NCBI RefSeq assembly: GCF_009828835.1
Contig: NZ_WTTB01000006.1
Coordinates: forward strand, 112,991 to 176,990
DNA: 64,000 nucleotides
Direction of reading: 5' to 3'
Source of the DNA: Erysipelothrix urinaevulpis
Lineage (GTDB): Bacteria; Bacillota_I; Bacilli_A; Erysipelotrichales; Erysipelotrichaceae
Part shown: piece by piece, positions 1 to 9,479 of the stretch
How the letters are laid out: each line of letters begins with the position of its first letter
Numbering within the stretch: the first letter of the stretch is position 1
The notes under the pieces: generated by a model
Told to the model about the DNA's origin: nothing
The model's database searches: none
Seen by the model: the letters and a program-made list of their open reading frames with translations, nothing else
Made by a program: the position numbers and the translations under genes

Positions 1-1
1 T

Positions 2-1876
2 TTACCTGATTTTGTAAGGGCGGACTGGTATCCACTTCGTAATGCATTAATTCAAGTCGTTTTAACGATACCGGTGTTGGTCTTGAATCGTGATATTTTC
101 AAGCGGGGATTTAAAGCACTAGCGAAACGTTATCCGAATATGGATTCTTTAGTTGCGGTAGGAACGAGTGCTGCCATTATTTATTCAGCATATGGATTAA
201 TCCAAATTATTGGTGGAAATGTTGAATTTATTCATCACTTGTATTTTGAAAGTGCAGTGGTTATCCTAGCGTTAATTAAACTTGGGAATTATTTAGAGGA
301 TAAAAGTAAAGAGCAAACCAAATCATCACTTGCTTCATTGTTGGCATTACAACCAGACGATGCTATTTTACTTGAAGATGGCGTGAAAAAAATAATTCCT
401 TTATCTCAGATAAAATTAGGAGATATTCTCTTGGTTAAACCAGGCATGAATATTCCAGCCGATGCGAAGGTCGTCTTTGGAAATACAAGTATTGATGAAT
501 CGATGTTAAGTGGTGAAAGTTTGCCGGTTGATAAGACCGTAGATGATGAAGTCAGTCTTGGAACCAGCAATACAAGTGGTACCATTCAAATTGAAGTGAC
601 AAAACTTCAATCAGAATCGAAATTATCACAAATTATAAAAATGGTTGAAGATGCTCAAAATGATAAAGCTCCCATAGCTCGGTTAGCGGATGAGGTCTCA
701 GCTGTCTTTGTTCCCATTGTTTTTGTCATTGCAATTGTCTCGTTTATTCTTTGGTTCGTATTTACAAAAGATCTTGAATTGTCATTAACAATCTTTATCT
801 CTATCCTTGTGATTGCTTGTCCATGTGCTTTAGGGCTTGCAACACCGACTGCCATTATGGTAGGGACAGGTCGTGGTGCAGAAAATGGTGTCTTTTATAA
901 ATCGGCAACTGCATTAGAAACTGCATCAAAGATTGATACTGTGATTTTTGATAAGACTGGTACCCTGACTCAAGGTAATTTAAGTGTTGTGAATACGAAG
1001 ATTCCAAAAGATAAAGACTATATTCTTGATTTGGTTTCCTCAGTAGAATCGATGTCAGAACATCCTTTATCAAAAGCAATGGTGCTTAATGATAGTAAAA
1101 AATACGATGTACAAAATTTTGAAGCGTTGTTTGGTCGTGGGGTTAAAGCGAATGCTGATAATCAAGAAATCTATATCGGTAATCGTAAATTAATGAATGA
1201 ACAAGCGATCGAAGTGAGTGTGTTTGATCAAGAATTTAATAACTGGTCATCGAAAGGACAAACGGTTGTATATGTTGCTTTAGATAATCAGGTTGTTGGT
1301 GTGATTGGTATCGCTGATGTCATCAAAGATGAGTCAAAACAAACAATTCAACAACTCCATAAAATGGGTAAAAAAGTTGTGATGTTGACCGGTGATAATC
1401 ACTTGACAGCTCAAGCGATTGCGGATGAATTAAATATTGATGAGGTTATTGCGGAAGTCTTACCCGATGAGAAATCACAATGGGTTGAAAAATTCCAAAA
1501 AGATTCTAAGGTACTGATGGTAGGTGATGGTGTAAATGATGCGGTTGCATTAACACGAGCTGATGTTGGTGTTGCTGTTGCTGAAGGATCGGATGTGGCC
1601 TTAGATTCAGCGGATATTGTATTAATTAAAGATGATCTAGAATCTTTAGTCTTTGCGTTGAAATTGTCTGAAAAAACACTATCAACGATCAAGCAAAACT
1701 TATTTTGGGCTTTTGCTTATAACGTAATTGGGATCCCATTTGCTGCTGGATTATTCCATGTGTTATTCAATGGACCTTTCCTAAATCCAATGATTGCAGG
1801 GGCTGCAATGGCATTTTCTTCAATCTCTGTTGTGTTGAATGCGTTGCGTTTAAAACGTGTTTCGATTAAAATGTAA
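2..1876 (+). CDS. copA: Copper-exporting P1B-type ATPase, 5' end outside window
   Basis: The frame is open from base 2, so the N-terminus lies upstream of the window; an internal GTG at 74 is not the real start. The protein pumps Cu(I) out across the membrane using ATP. Numbered from codon 74, one sees the CPC metal-transport motif in a membrane helix (about 249-251), the phosphorylated aspartate in DKTGTLT (about 293), an SGES actuator loop, an HP motif in the nucleotide-binding domain and the GDGVND hinge (about 484). The ACPCALGLATPTA context is typical of copper rather than zinc pumps. The next gene, a CopZ-type chaperone, follows within 16 bases, which supports copper as substrate. Any N-terminal HMA domains are not visible here. 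Confidence 0.93.
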   Translation, partial: LPDFVRADWYPLRNALIQVVLTIPVLVLNRDIFKRGFKALAKRYPNMDSLVAVGTSAAIIYSAYGLIQIIGGNVEFIHHLYFESAVVILALIKLGNYLEDKSKEQTKSSLASLLALQPDDAILLEDGVKKIIPLSQIKLGDILLVKPGMNIPADAKVVFGNTSIDESMLSGESLPVDKTVDDEVSLGTSNTSGTIQIEVTKLQSESKLSQIIKMVEDAQNDKAPIARLADEVSAVFVPIVFVIAIVSFILWFVFTKDLELSLTIFISILVIACPCALGLATPTAIMVGTGRGAENGVFYKSATALETASKIDTVIFDKTGTLTQGNLSVVNTKIPKDKDYILDLVSSVESMSEHPLSKAMVLNDSKKYDVQNFEALFGRGVKANADNQEIYIGNRKLMNEQAIEVSVFDQEFNNWSSKGQTVVYVALDNQVVGVIGIADVIKDESKQTIQQLHKMGKKVVMLTGDNHLTAQAIADELNIDEVIAEVLPDEKSQWVEKFQKDSKVLMVGDGVNDAVALTRADVGVAVAEGSDVALDSADIVLIKDDLESLVFALKLSEKTLSTIKQNLFWAFAYNVIGIPFAAGLFHVLFNGPFLNPMIAGAAMAFSSISVVLNALRLKRVSIKM

Positions 1877-1891
1877 GTGGAGGGTGTTAAG

Positions 1892-2083
1892 ATGAAACGA
1901 ATAATATTTGTTAGAGATATGTCGTGTCAAAAATGTGTAGATCGTATCGCAAATGAATTAGATAATACACGATTAGACTATGAGATTAATTTAAAAAATA
2001 AAAGTGTTGCAATTGAAGGTGACAATGATGCACTTTATGTTGCAAAGCAAGCAATTGCACAAGCAGGCTATACAGTAATGTAA
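1892..2083 (+). CDS. copZ: Copper chaperone, single HMA domain
   Basis: This 63-residue protein consists of one heavy-metal-associated (HMA) fold. Its metal-binding motif is DMSCQKC with C12 and C15, and the first residue before M is D instead of the usual G. It should carry Cu(I) in the cytoplasm to the ATPase encoded immediately upstream. I chose ATG 1892 because GGAGGG (1879-1884) sits at good spacing; the in-frame GTG at 1877 overlaps that site and is unlikely. The gene ends at a hairpin terminator that overlaps its last codons, so it closes the copA-copZ operon. Confidence 0.9.
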   Translation: MKRIIFVRDMSCQKCVDRIANELDNTRLDYEINLKNKSVAIEGDNDALYVAKQAIAQAGYTVM

Positions 2084-2097
2084 AACCTGCTTTTTTT
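2061..2097 (+). terminator. Rho-independent terminator of copA-copZ
   Basis: AAGCAGG (2061-2067) pairs with CCTGCTT (2086-2092) and is followed by a run of T. The left arm lies within the last codons of copZ. It separates the copper operon from the glycolytic operon. Confidence 0.8.
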
Positions 2098-2129
2098 ATG
2101 TGAATTCGTCGACTAGTTCATGGTTTTCA

Positions 2130-2158
2130 TTGTGAAGTCTAAGGTTATTTGATATAAT
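2130..2158 (+). promoter_or_regulatory. Sigma-A-type promoter of the pgk operon
   Basis: TTGTGA (2130-2135) and a perfect TATAAT (2153-2158) are separated by 17 bases. This lies just after the copZ terminator and 26 bases before the pgk start codon. Confidence 0.8.
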
Positions 2159-2183
2159 GAAGGGCGTAAATAAGGAGGAAATT

Positions 2184-3383
2184 ATGGCTAAAAGAACTGT
2201 CAGTGATTTGGATGTTGCTGGAAAACGCGTAATTGTTCGTGTTGACTTCAACGTTCCATTAAATGATGGCGTCATTACTGATGATAATCGTATTATGGGT
2301 GCTTTACCAACAATTAAGTATCTCATTGAAAATAATGCGAAGATTGTCCTTATGTCGCATTTGGGTAAAATCAATCATAAAGATGCTGAAAAAACAGAAG
2401 CAGATAAAGCTAAAAACACACTAGCACCAGTTGCTAAACGTTTACAAGAGTTATTGCCTGATACAAAGATTACCTTTGTTGGAGCAACACGTGGAAACGA
2501 ATTAGAGGAAGCAGTAAATTCATTGAACGATGGCGATATCGTCTTGATGGAAAATACTCGTTATGAAATTGGTGAAACAAAAAATGATGAAAACTTAGCA
2601 CGTTACTGGGCAAGTTTGGGTGAATTATTTGTCAGTGATGCATTCGGTACGGTTCACCGTTCTCATGCTTCAACTGTAGGGATCGCTCAATTCTTACCTT
2701 CAGCACTTGGTTTCTTAGTAGAAAAAGAAGTTAAGTTCTTAGGTGAAGCGATTTACTCACCAAAAAGACCGTTTGTCGCAATTCTAGGTGGGGCAAAAGT
2801 TAGCGATAAAATTAATGTTATCGAAAACTTATTGGAAGTTGCTGATAAAGTTATTGTTGGTGGAGGAATGGCTTATACATTCTTTAAAGCTCAAGGTTAT
2901 GAGATTGGGACTTCTTTATTAGAAGAAGACCGTATTGAAGTAGCTAAGGCTATCCTTGAAAAAGCGGATGGAAAACTTATTTTGCCAATTGATACAGTTG
3001 TTGCAAAAGAGTTTGCACCTGATGCAGAAGCAATCGTTGTTAACTCAACAGAAATTCCTAGTGACTATATGGGTCTAGATATTGGACCTAAGACAATTGA
3101 ACTTTTCAAAAAAGAATTGGAAGGTGCAAAAACAGTTGTTTGGAATGGTCCAATGGGAGTCTTTGAATTCGAAGCCTTCGCAAATGGTACAAAAGGTATC
3201 TGTAAAGCTATTACAGAAGTGCCTGATGTCTTAAGCGTTATTGGTGGTGGTGATTCTGCTGCAGCAGCAATCCAACTTGGATTTAAAGATCAAATTTCGC
3301 ACATCTCTACAGGTGGCGGAGCTAGCTTAGAGTTTATGGAAGGGAAGGAGTTGCCTGGTATAGCTATAATCCAGGACAAGTAA
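2184..3383 (+). CDS. pgk: Phosphoglycerate kinase
   Basis: This 399-residue enzyme transfers the acyl phosphate of 1,3-bisphosphoglycerate to ADP in glycolysis, in the cytosol. Family marks are RVDFNVPL near the N-terminus, [18 protein letters not shown] and the GGGDS nucleotide loop near the C-terminus. Length matches bacterial PGKs (about 395). ATG 2184 is chosen because AAGGAGG lies 8 bases upstream; an in-frame upstream start at 2157 lies within the promoter -10 element and is impossible. It is the first gene of a pgk-tpiA-eno operon, with tpiA starting 3 bases after its stop codon. No phosphoglycerate mutase gene is present in this cluster. Confidence 0.97.
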   Translation: MAKRTVSDLDVAGKRVIVRVDFNVPLNDGVITDDNRIMGALPTIKYLIENNAKIVLMSHLGKINHKDAEKTEADKAKNTLAPVAKRLQELLPDTKITFVGATRGNELEEAVNSLNDGDIVLMENTRYEIGETKNDENLARYWASLGELFVSDAFGTVHRSHASTVGIAQFLPSALGFLVEKEVKFLGEAIYSPKRPFVAILGGAKVSDKINVIENLLEVADKVIVGGGMAYTFFKAQGYEIGTSLLEEDRIEVAKAILEKADGKLILPIDTVVAKEFAPDAEAIVVNSTEIPSDYMGLDIGPKTIELFKKELEGAKTVVWNGPMGVFEFEAFANGTKGICKAITEVPDVLSVIGGGDSAAAAIQLGFKDQISHISTGGGASLEFMEGKELPGIAIIQDK

Positions 3384-3386
3384 AAT

Positions 3387-4130
3387 ATGAGAAAACCAAT
3401 TATTTTTGGAAACTGGAAAATGAATAAGACCAATGCAGAAGCAAAAGCATTCTTTGAGGGTGTTGATGCACATGTAACAGATAAAGCAGACTTTGGTGTT
3501 GCTGTTCCTTTTACAACATTGGGAACATGTGTTGATAACTCAACAAAATTACACGTTGCAGCTCAAAATATGCATTTTGAAGCAAACGGTGCATACACTG
3601 GTGAAATTTCAGCAGGTATGTTAAATGAATTGGGCGTTAAGTGGGTTGTTTTAGGACACTCAGAGAGACGTCAATACTTTAATGAAACAGATAAAGACAT
3701 CAACAAAAAAGCAGCTGTTGCCATTGAAAATGGTATGATTCCAATTGTTTGTGTTGGTGAAACATTGTATGAATTTGAAGCGGATAAGACAGAAAGTGTT
3801 GTTCGTAAACAAGTTTCAGGATGCTTAAGTGGTTTGAATGCAGACGATGTTAAAAATCTTGTCATTGCTTATGAACCAGTATGGGCTATTGGTACAGGTA
3901 AGAGTGCAACCGTTGAAATTGCACAAAATACATGTGCTTTAGTTCGTGATGAAGTTCGTAACTTATTTGGAAATGATGTTGCTGAAGCAGTTCGTATTCA
4001 ATACGGTGGTTCAGTAAAACCAAATAACATTGAAGAGTATATGTCACAAGCTGATATCGATGGTGCACTCATTGGTGGAGCATCATTAGAAGTTGATTCA
4101 TTTAAAGAAATTATTGACGCAATTAAATAA
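3387..4130 (+). CDS. tpiA: Triosephosphate isomerase
   Basis: This 247-residue TIM-barrel enzyme interconverts dihydroxyacetone phosphate and glyceraldehyde 3-phosphate. The substrate residues N9 and K11 (GNWKMNK), the catalytic histidine in GHSERR (H91) and the catalytic glutamate in YEPVWAIGTGK (E163) are present, as is the phosphate loop YGGSVKPNN. It starts 3 bases after the pgk stop. Only a weak AGGA precedes the ATG, so translation is probably coupled to pgk. Length is normal for the family. Confidence 0.97.
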   Translation: MRKPIIFGNWKMNKTNAEAKAFFEGVDAHVTDKADFGVAVPFTTLGTCVDNSTKLHVAAQNMHFEANGAYTGEISAGMLNELGVKWVVLGHSERRQYFNETDKDINKKAAVAIENGMIPIVCVGETLYEFEADKTESVVRKQVSGCLSGLNADDVKNLVIAYEPVWAIGTGKSATVEIAQNTCALVRDEVRNLFGNDVAEAVRIQYGGSVKPNNIEEYMSQADIDGALIGGASLEVDSFKEIIDAIK

Positions 4131-4152
4131 AACAAATAAGGAGGATATTTAA

Positions 4153-5448
<1,296 letters not shown>

Positions 5449-5450
5449 TT

Positions 5451-5473
5451 AAAGCCTCGTTTGAGGCTTTTTT
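5451..5473 (+). terminator. Terminator after eno
   Basis: AAAGCCTC (5451-5458) and GAGGCTTT (5463-5470) form a tight hairpin with a four-base loop, followed by T residues. Confidence 0.9.
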
Positions 5474-5489
5474 ACTTTGGAGGTAAACA

Positions 5490-6080
5490 ATGAGAACAAT
5501 TAAAGTAAAAGGAAGTTCACAAATATTTGCTCGTCCAGATTCGATGGAATTGAAGTTTGAGTTGGCATATGAAAATCCGTTGTATGGAGAAGCTCTTAAA
5601 AGTTTACGTAAAGATCATTTGTCATTAATTAGGAGTTTGAGTGACCTAGGTTTTAAAAGTGACTATTTAAAGACAAGTGCAATGAATGTGCAAGTGTTGA
5701 TGGCACATGATGAATTACCCAAGCGGTTTAGAGTATCACAGAGATTTGTTTATCGTGATAAAGTTGATTTGGATCGCTTAACAAATCTTCTTGAATCAAT
5801 GGAAATGAGTGAAGATCTAAATTTTTCAATCCAATACTATAGCAGTAAGCTTGAGACGCAAGTCGAAGAAGCATTAATATTGGCATTGAAAGATGCGAAG
5901 GCAAAGGCTAAGGTTTTAGCCTTAGAATCAGATTGTAAACTACATGAAATCATTGAAATTGTTGAGCATGATGAACATTATCCAAATATGCTTAGGACGA
6001 TGCAAGAAGACTTTCTACAAACATCACCGGATGATATCAGTATAGCTCAAACTATCACAGTAACTTGGTCTCTTAAATAA
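5490..6080 (+). CDS. SIMPL-domain (DUF541) protein
   Basis: This 196-residue protein matches the SIMPL/DUF541 family. It has the opening VKGSSQIFARPDSMEL strand, a helix of the SLRKDHLSLIRSLSDLG type and a C-terminal region rich in ALKDAKAKA repeats. The function of the family in Gram-positive bacteria is not established. There is no signal peptide or membrane segment, unlike many Gram-negative members that are periplasmic. TTTGGAGG lies 7 bases before the ATG. It begins only 17 bases after the eno terminator, so it may depend on read-through or on a promoter hidden in the end of eno. It is followed by its own terminator. Confidence 0.8.
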   Translation: MRTIKVKGSSQIFARPDSMELKFELAYENPLYGEALKSLRKDHLSLIRSLSDLGFKSDYLKTSAMNVQVLMAHDELPKRFRVSQRFVYRDKVDLDRLTNLLESMEMSEDLNFSIQYYSSKLETQVEEALILALKDAKAKAKVLALESDCKLHEIIEIVEHDEHYPNMLRTMQEDFLQTSPDDISIAQTITVTWSLK

Positions 6081-6083
6081 TAC

Positions 6084-6125
6084 AAAAGTCAGCTTCTATC
6101 ACACGATAAAAGCTGACTTTTATAT
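6084..6125 (+). terminator. Hairpin terminator after SIMPL gene
   Basis: AAAAGTCAGCTT (6084-6095) pairs perfectly with AAGCTGACTTTT (6110-6121). T-rich sequence follows on the plus strand and A-rich sequence precedes it, so it could act in both directions. Confidence 0.85.
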
Positions 6126-6309
6126 TTATTAATATAGAGAGAAAGTCTTACTTGTCCTTTTGTTAACGTCAAGAAGTATGGGTAAAGCTCGTTTTAACCT
6201 AAGAATACTAATCTTAAGCAGGCATCGACTATATTCACGAATCTATACGAACTCAAATTAAAATCAATTTTTTAATTGGTATCAATCAATGGTCATAAAA
6301 AATTAATAA

Positions 6310-6954
6310 TTAATTTTCTTTTACTTTTGCGTTTAAAAGTTTTTCAATCAAAACTTCATATGATTCCGTATCATCTAACGGTTTATATGAAATATCTGAT
6401 TCTTGCATTTCAAAGTTTATTTTTGAAAGCTTGTCGGTGATTTCTATAGCAGGATAGGCTTCCATTTGACGAATGTCACTCAAGAGATTATGTATTTCGG
6501 ATAGATGAAGTTCTACCTTATCTTCTTCACCCGTAAACCAATAAACATAATCAAAGCCATGTAGCATTTTATTGTTTGTTAAGTCACTGGCTAAATAAAA
6601 AGCATTTGAATTATCTATTTTGTTGTAATCATCATATTTGTTTGAAGTATCAAATTCGTTTGTATAGACACCGTCTGAATTTGCATAATAGTCAAAAGTA
6701 TAGATTTCCTCATTAGAATATACTCCATAGAATGTTGTTTCATGTATTTTTTCATTTGGTCCAATTTTTATTATACTAAAGCGCATATGGTCTTGTGATA
6801 CCAGACTTGTTTCCTTTATTTTTTCAGGAACTTCTGTTTCGGATATGAATGTCATTCCTTCATATTTCTCAATTATTTCGGAAGCCTTTGATTCGTTACT
6901 ACTGCATGATGTTAAAACAAAGATAGTACACAACAAAATCAACAATTTTTTCAT
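6310..6954 (-). CDS. Predicted lipoprotein of unknown function
   Basis: This 214-residue protein begins with a lipoprotein signal peptide: a KK pair, a hydrophobic stretch and the lipobox LTSC with the lipidated cysteine at position 17. The mature part is hydrophilic, rich in D, E and Y, and has no motif I recognise. It should be anchored on the outer face of the membrane. GAGGAGG precedes the ATG with good spacing. It is a single-gene unit, with no terminator visible directly downstream on its strand other than the bidirectional hairpin at 6084-6121. Confidence 0.7.
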   Translation of the reverse strand: MKKLLILLCTIFVLTSCSSNESKASEIIEKYEGMTFISETEVPEKIKETSLVSQDHMRFSIIKIGPNEKIHETTFYGVYSNEEIYTFDYYANSDGVYTNEFDTSNKYDDYNKIDNSNAFYLASDLTNNKMLHGFDYVYWFTGEEDKVELHLSEIHNLLSDIRQMEAYPAIEITDKLSKINFEMQESDISYKPLDDTESYEVLIEKLLNAKVKEN

Positions 6955-6981
6955 GATATCCTCCTCAAATTATTTAATTAC

Positions 6982-7010
6982 ATTGTATCATATTAAAGCG
7001 GTTATTAACA
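6982..7010 (-). promoter_or_regulatory. Possible promoter of the lipoprotein gene
   Basis: On the minus strand TGTTAA (7010-7005) and TACAAT (6987-6982) are 17 bases apart, 28 bases before the start codon. The -35 element is a weak match. Confidence 0.45.
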
Positions 7011-7068
7011 TTTCTCAGTAAGCTAAAAGAAACATCCGACGTTGTTAGTGAAAAGTAGGAATAGGTAT

Positions 7069-7105
7069 AAAAAAACTGAAAGCGTAAATTAATAGAGGCT
7101 TTCAG
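7069..7105 (-). terminator. Terminator of the tRNA-Lys gene
   Basis: On the minus strand CTGAAAGC (7105-7098) pairs with GCTTTCAG (7083-7076), followed by a run of seven T. Confidence 0.85.
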
Positions 7106-7117
7106 ATCAATTTATAT

Positions 7118-7193
7118 TGGTGCTCCGTCACGGGATCGAACCGTGGACCCACTGATTAAGAGTCAGTTGCTCTACCTACTGAGCTAACGGAGC
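7118..7193 (-). tRNA. tRNA-Lys (anticodon CTT)
   Basis: The minus strand folds as a 76-nt cloverleaf with the CCA end encoded. The acceptor stem is GCTCCGT/ACGGAGC, the D-loop region is AGCTCAGTAGGTAGAGC, and the anticodon stem ACTGA/TCAGT encloses the loop CTCTTAA, giving anticodon CTT. The T-arm contains GGTTCGATCC. A promoter and terminator of its own flank it. Confidence 0.95.
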
Positions 7194-7205
7194 GTTTACT
7201 AGTAA

Positions 7206-7233
7206 ATTATAACGCTTTGAGACTAAAAATCAA
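7206..7233 (-). promoter_or_regulatory. Promoter of tRNA-Lys
   Basis: On the minus strand TTGATT (7233-7228) and a perfect TATAAT (7211-7206) are spaced by 16 bases, ending 12 bases before the tRNA. Confidence 0.75.
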
Positions 7234-7340
7234 TGGTTTTGTCGTAAAAAAATAAATATTTCGTCTAAAATTATGCGATATTTATCTATTGTATATTTTA
7301 TATAAAGTTTATTGTGATTTATTACAACGTTTGCTTCATC

Positions 7341-7369
7341 TTGAAGTAGCCGAGGTGATAGTCTATAAT
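7341..7369 (+). promoter_or_regulatory. Promoter of the thioredoxin-reductase-like gene
   Basis: TTGAAG (7341-7346) and TATAAT (7364-7369) are separated by 17 bases, 24 bases before the start codon. Confidence 0.75.
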
Positions 7370-7393
7370 TAATAAATGGTATAGAGGTGAAAC

Positions 7394-8266
7394 ATGAGAA
7401 AAGTTGAAGCTTTAATAATAGGTAAAGGACCGGCAGGCGTTCAAGCGGCTATTTACCTAAAACGTGGTGGAGTCGATCCGATTGTTATTGGCAAAGATAT
7501 TGGGGCTAGTGAAATGGCTCATAAAATTGATAATTTTTATGGCTTTCCTGGAGTGAGTGGCATTAATTTAATTCAACAAGGAATTGAACATGCACTGGCA
7601 TTAGATATTGAAGTCCTAGAAGATGAAGTAACTTCGATTAGTTATGAGGATGGATTTATTGTTGAAAGTACTTCGGGGACTTTTCATGCCCAAACAGTGT
7701 TAATGGCAACAGGAGCGCATCGAAATATTCCCAGAATCCGTCGAATTAGAAATTATGAAGGAAAAGGAATTTCGTATTGTGCAGTCTGTGATGCCTTCTT
7801 TTTTAAAGGTAAACATTTGGCGGTACTTGGGGCTGGTAAATATGCTGAAAGTGAAATTAAGGTCTTAGAAGCAATCAGTGATCATGTTATGTTATTAACA
7901 GATGGTCAAGAACTTGAAGGTGAATTTCCAAGTGGTATTAAAATTATTACAGATCGGTTAAAAGCTGTATACGGTGATGAACACTTAGAAGGTATTGAAT
8001 TTAGAGATGGTAGTAAACTGGAACTTGATGGCTTATTTGTAGCAGTAGGAACTGCAAGCAGCAGTGATCTTGCTCAAAAACTTGGGGTTCAAGTTGAGGG
8101 AAATAAAGTGGTGGTTGATCAGAAAATGATGAGTAATATTCCAGGGTTATTTGCTGCTGGGGATTGTGTGCCTGGAGTACAACAAATTGCGAAAGCTGTC
8201 GGTGATGGTTGTGTTGCTGGTATGAGTATGGTTGACTATTTAAGAGATAAGAAAAGAGGAAAATAG
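7394..8266 (+). CDS. Thioredoxin-reductase-like FAD/NAD(P) oxidoreductase
   Basis: This 290-residue flavoprotein belongs to the thioredoxin reductase family. An FAD-binding GKGPAG motif lies at 10-15, a redox-active CAVC pair at C129 and C132, and the C-terminal FAD segment GLFAAGDC follows. The dinucleotide motif of the central domain reads GAGKYA, unlike the GGGDSA usual in TrxB, so cofactor or partner may differ. It is about 20 residues shorter than typical TrxB (about 310). AGAGGTG precedes the ATG. It is co-transcribed with the HAD phosphatase 5 bases downstream. It might reduce a thioredoxin-like or disulfide partner in the cytosol; the true substrate cannot be read from sequence. Confidence 0.82.
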   Translation: MRKVEALIIGKGPAGVQAAIYLKRGGVDPIVIGKDIGASEMAHKIDNFYGFPGVSGINLIQQGIEHALALDIEVLEDEVTSISYEDGFIVESTSGTFHAQTVLMATGAHRNIPRIRRIRNYEGKGISYCAVCDAFFFKGKHLAVLGAGKYAESEIKVLEAISDHVMLLTDGQELEGEFPSGIKIITDRLKAVYGDEHLEGIEFRDGSKLELDGLFVAVGTASSSDLAQKLGVQVEGNKVVVDQKMMSNIPGLFAAGDCVPGVQQIAKAVGDGCVAGMSMVDYLRDKKRGK

Positions 8267-8271
8267 ATTTA

Positions 8272-9036
8272 ATGAAGCTTTTTGCGAGTGATTATGATGG
8301 GACCTTGTATAAAAATAGAGAAATTACAGATTATGATTTAGGAATGATTCAGCGTTTTAGGGAAGAAGGGCATAAATTTGGAATTGTGACTGGGAGAACG
8401 ATTGATTCTATATTATTCGAAATCAACAAGCATAATATTCCTTATGATTTTGTTGTTGGAATTAATGGTGGTGTTGTTTTAACGAAGGATCATGAAGAAT
8501 TGTTTGTTAGTGAGTTATCTCAAAATGTTGCGGAAGCTGTCATGGAGACACTTCAAGATGAACGGGTCCTATATTATGGCGTTAATGATGGATATGGGAT
8601 GTCTAGGGTTCATGTTGATGCTGAAGACAATGAAACAGAATTTAATATTAAGTTAAGCACACTTGATGAGTTGAAAGTAAGAGGATTTAAAGCAATGTAT
8701 GTACGCAGTAAATCTGATGAGCATGCCTATCAAGTTGCGAGTAAAATCAATGAAATGTATAACGATTATGGTATAGAAGCTTATCCTAATACGAGTGCAG
8801 TTGACATTGGTTGTAGAGATGTTAGCAAATCAACCGGTATTCAACATATTCTTGATCACCTTGGATACACTAAAGATCAAGTTTATACGGTGGGTGATGC
8901 GCATAATGATGCCCCGATGTTGGTTGATTATACTAGTTTTGTGATGAGTAATGGTGTCGATGCGGTCAAAAAATATGCGAATCAAGTGGTTGATAGTGTA
9001 GGCGAAGCGATTGCGTTGACTCTCGAAAAATATTAA
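8272..9036 (+). CDS. Cof-type HAD-superfamily phosphatase
   Basis: This 254-residue hydrolase has the HAD nucleophile motif DYDGTLY (D7 and D9), the T of motif II in GIVTGRT and the motif IV aspartates in GDAHNDAPML. The large alpha/beta cap between motifs II and III marks the Cof/YbiV-type (class IIB) sugar phosphatases or flavin mononucleotide phosphatases. The substrate is not predictable. It begins 5 bases after the reductase stop codon, with AGAGGAAA overlapping the end of that gene, so the two form an operon. A terminator overlaps its stop codon. Confidence 0.88.
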   Translation: MKLFASDYDGTLYKNREITDYDLGMIQRFREEGHKFGIVTGRTIDSILFEINKHNIPYDFVVGINGGVVLTKDHEELFVSELSQNVAEAVMETLQDERVLYYGVNDGYGMSRVHVDAEDNETEFNIKLSTLDELKVRGFKAMYVRSKSDEHAYQVASKINEMYNDYGIEAYPNTSAVDIGCRDVSKSTGIQHILDHLGYTKDQVYTVGDAHNDAPMLVDYTSFVMSNGVDAVKKYANQVVDSVGEAIALTLEKY

Positions 9037-9060
9037 AGATGCGACAAGCATCTTTTTTTT
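9035..9060 (+). terminator. Terminator after the HAD gene
   Basis: AAAGATGC (9035-9042) and GCATCTTT (9048-9055) form a hairpin with a five-base loop, followed by a long T-run. Confidence 0.9.
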
Positions 9061-9081
9061 GGGAGTAAAAGTCATAATGAC

Positions 9082-9110
9082 TTGCAAAGGGTAGCGAAAA
9101 GGACTACAAT
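9082..9110 (+). promoter_or_regulatory. Promoter of the zinc-sensor/ATPase operon
   Basis: TTGCAA (9082-9087) and TACAAT (9105-9110) are spaced by 17 bases. The transcription start is expected within the inverted repeat that follows. Confidence 0.8.
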
Positions 9111-9113
9111 ATG

Positions 9114-9139
9114 AATACATGAACAACCACTCATGTATT
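9114..9139 (+). promoter_or_regulatory. ArsR/SmtB-type operator (inverted repeat)
   Basis: AATACATGA (9114-9122) and TCATGTATT (9131-9139) form a perfect 9-base inverted repeat with an 8-base spacer. It begins 3 bases after the -10 box and ends before the ribosome-binding site. Position and symmetry fit repression by the regulator encoded directly downstream. Confidence 0.8.
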
Positions 9140-9148
9140 GGAGGGACT

Positions 9149-9463
9149 ATGGAAGATATCGATTCATTAAAAGACTTTCTTCTGGATGAGGAAGAATATC
9201 ATGATTTATCAGAACTATTTAAAATGTTTTCTGATCCAACACGTTTACGTATTTTTACTGTTTTAGCTCAAGGTGCCATCCGTGTTGATGACTTAAGGTT
9301 GACGCTTGATATGACGCAGTCGGCTATATCACATCAATTGTCATCGTTACGTAAATTAAATTTAGTCAAAACTAGGCGAGTTGGACGAAATATTTACTAT
9401 TCATTAAGTGATGATCACGTTATGCAAATCTTTATGCAAGCATTGGAACACGTTAGAGAATAA
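9149..9463 (+). CDS. ArsR/SmtB-family metal-sensing repressor
   Basis: This 104-residue winged-helix repressor has the family SDPTRLRIF motif and a recognition helix with SAISHQLSSLRKLNLV. The alpha-3 helix lacks the CxC metal site of ArsR and CadC, reading RVDDL instead. The C-terminal helix has D88, H90, H101 and E104, the same ligand set and spacing as the alpha-5 zinc site of SmtB. It therefore probably senses Zn(II), perhaps Co(II). ATG 9149 is chosen for its GGAGGG site; the upstream in-frame ATG 9119 lies inside the operator. A metal-exporting ATPase follows 16 bases downstream. Confidence 0.88.
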   Translation: MEDIDSLKDFLLDEEEYHDLSELFKMFSDPTRLRIFTVLAQGAIRVDDLRLTLDMTQSAISHQLSSLRKLNLVKTRRVGRNIYYSLSDDHVMQIFMQALEHVRE

Positions 9464-9479
9464 AGGGGTATATAAAAAG

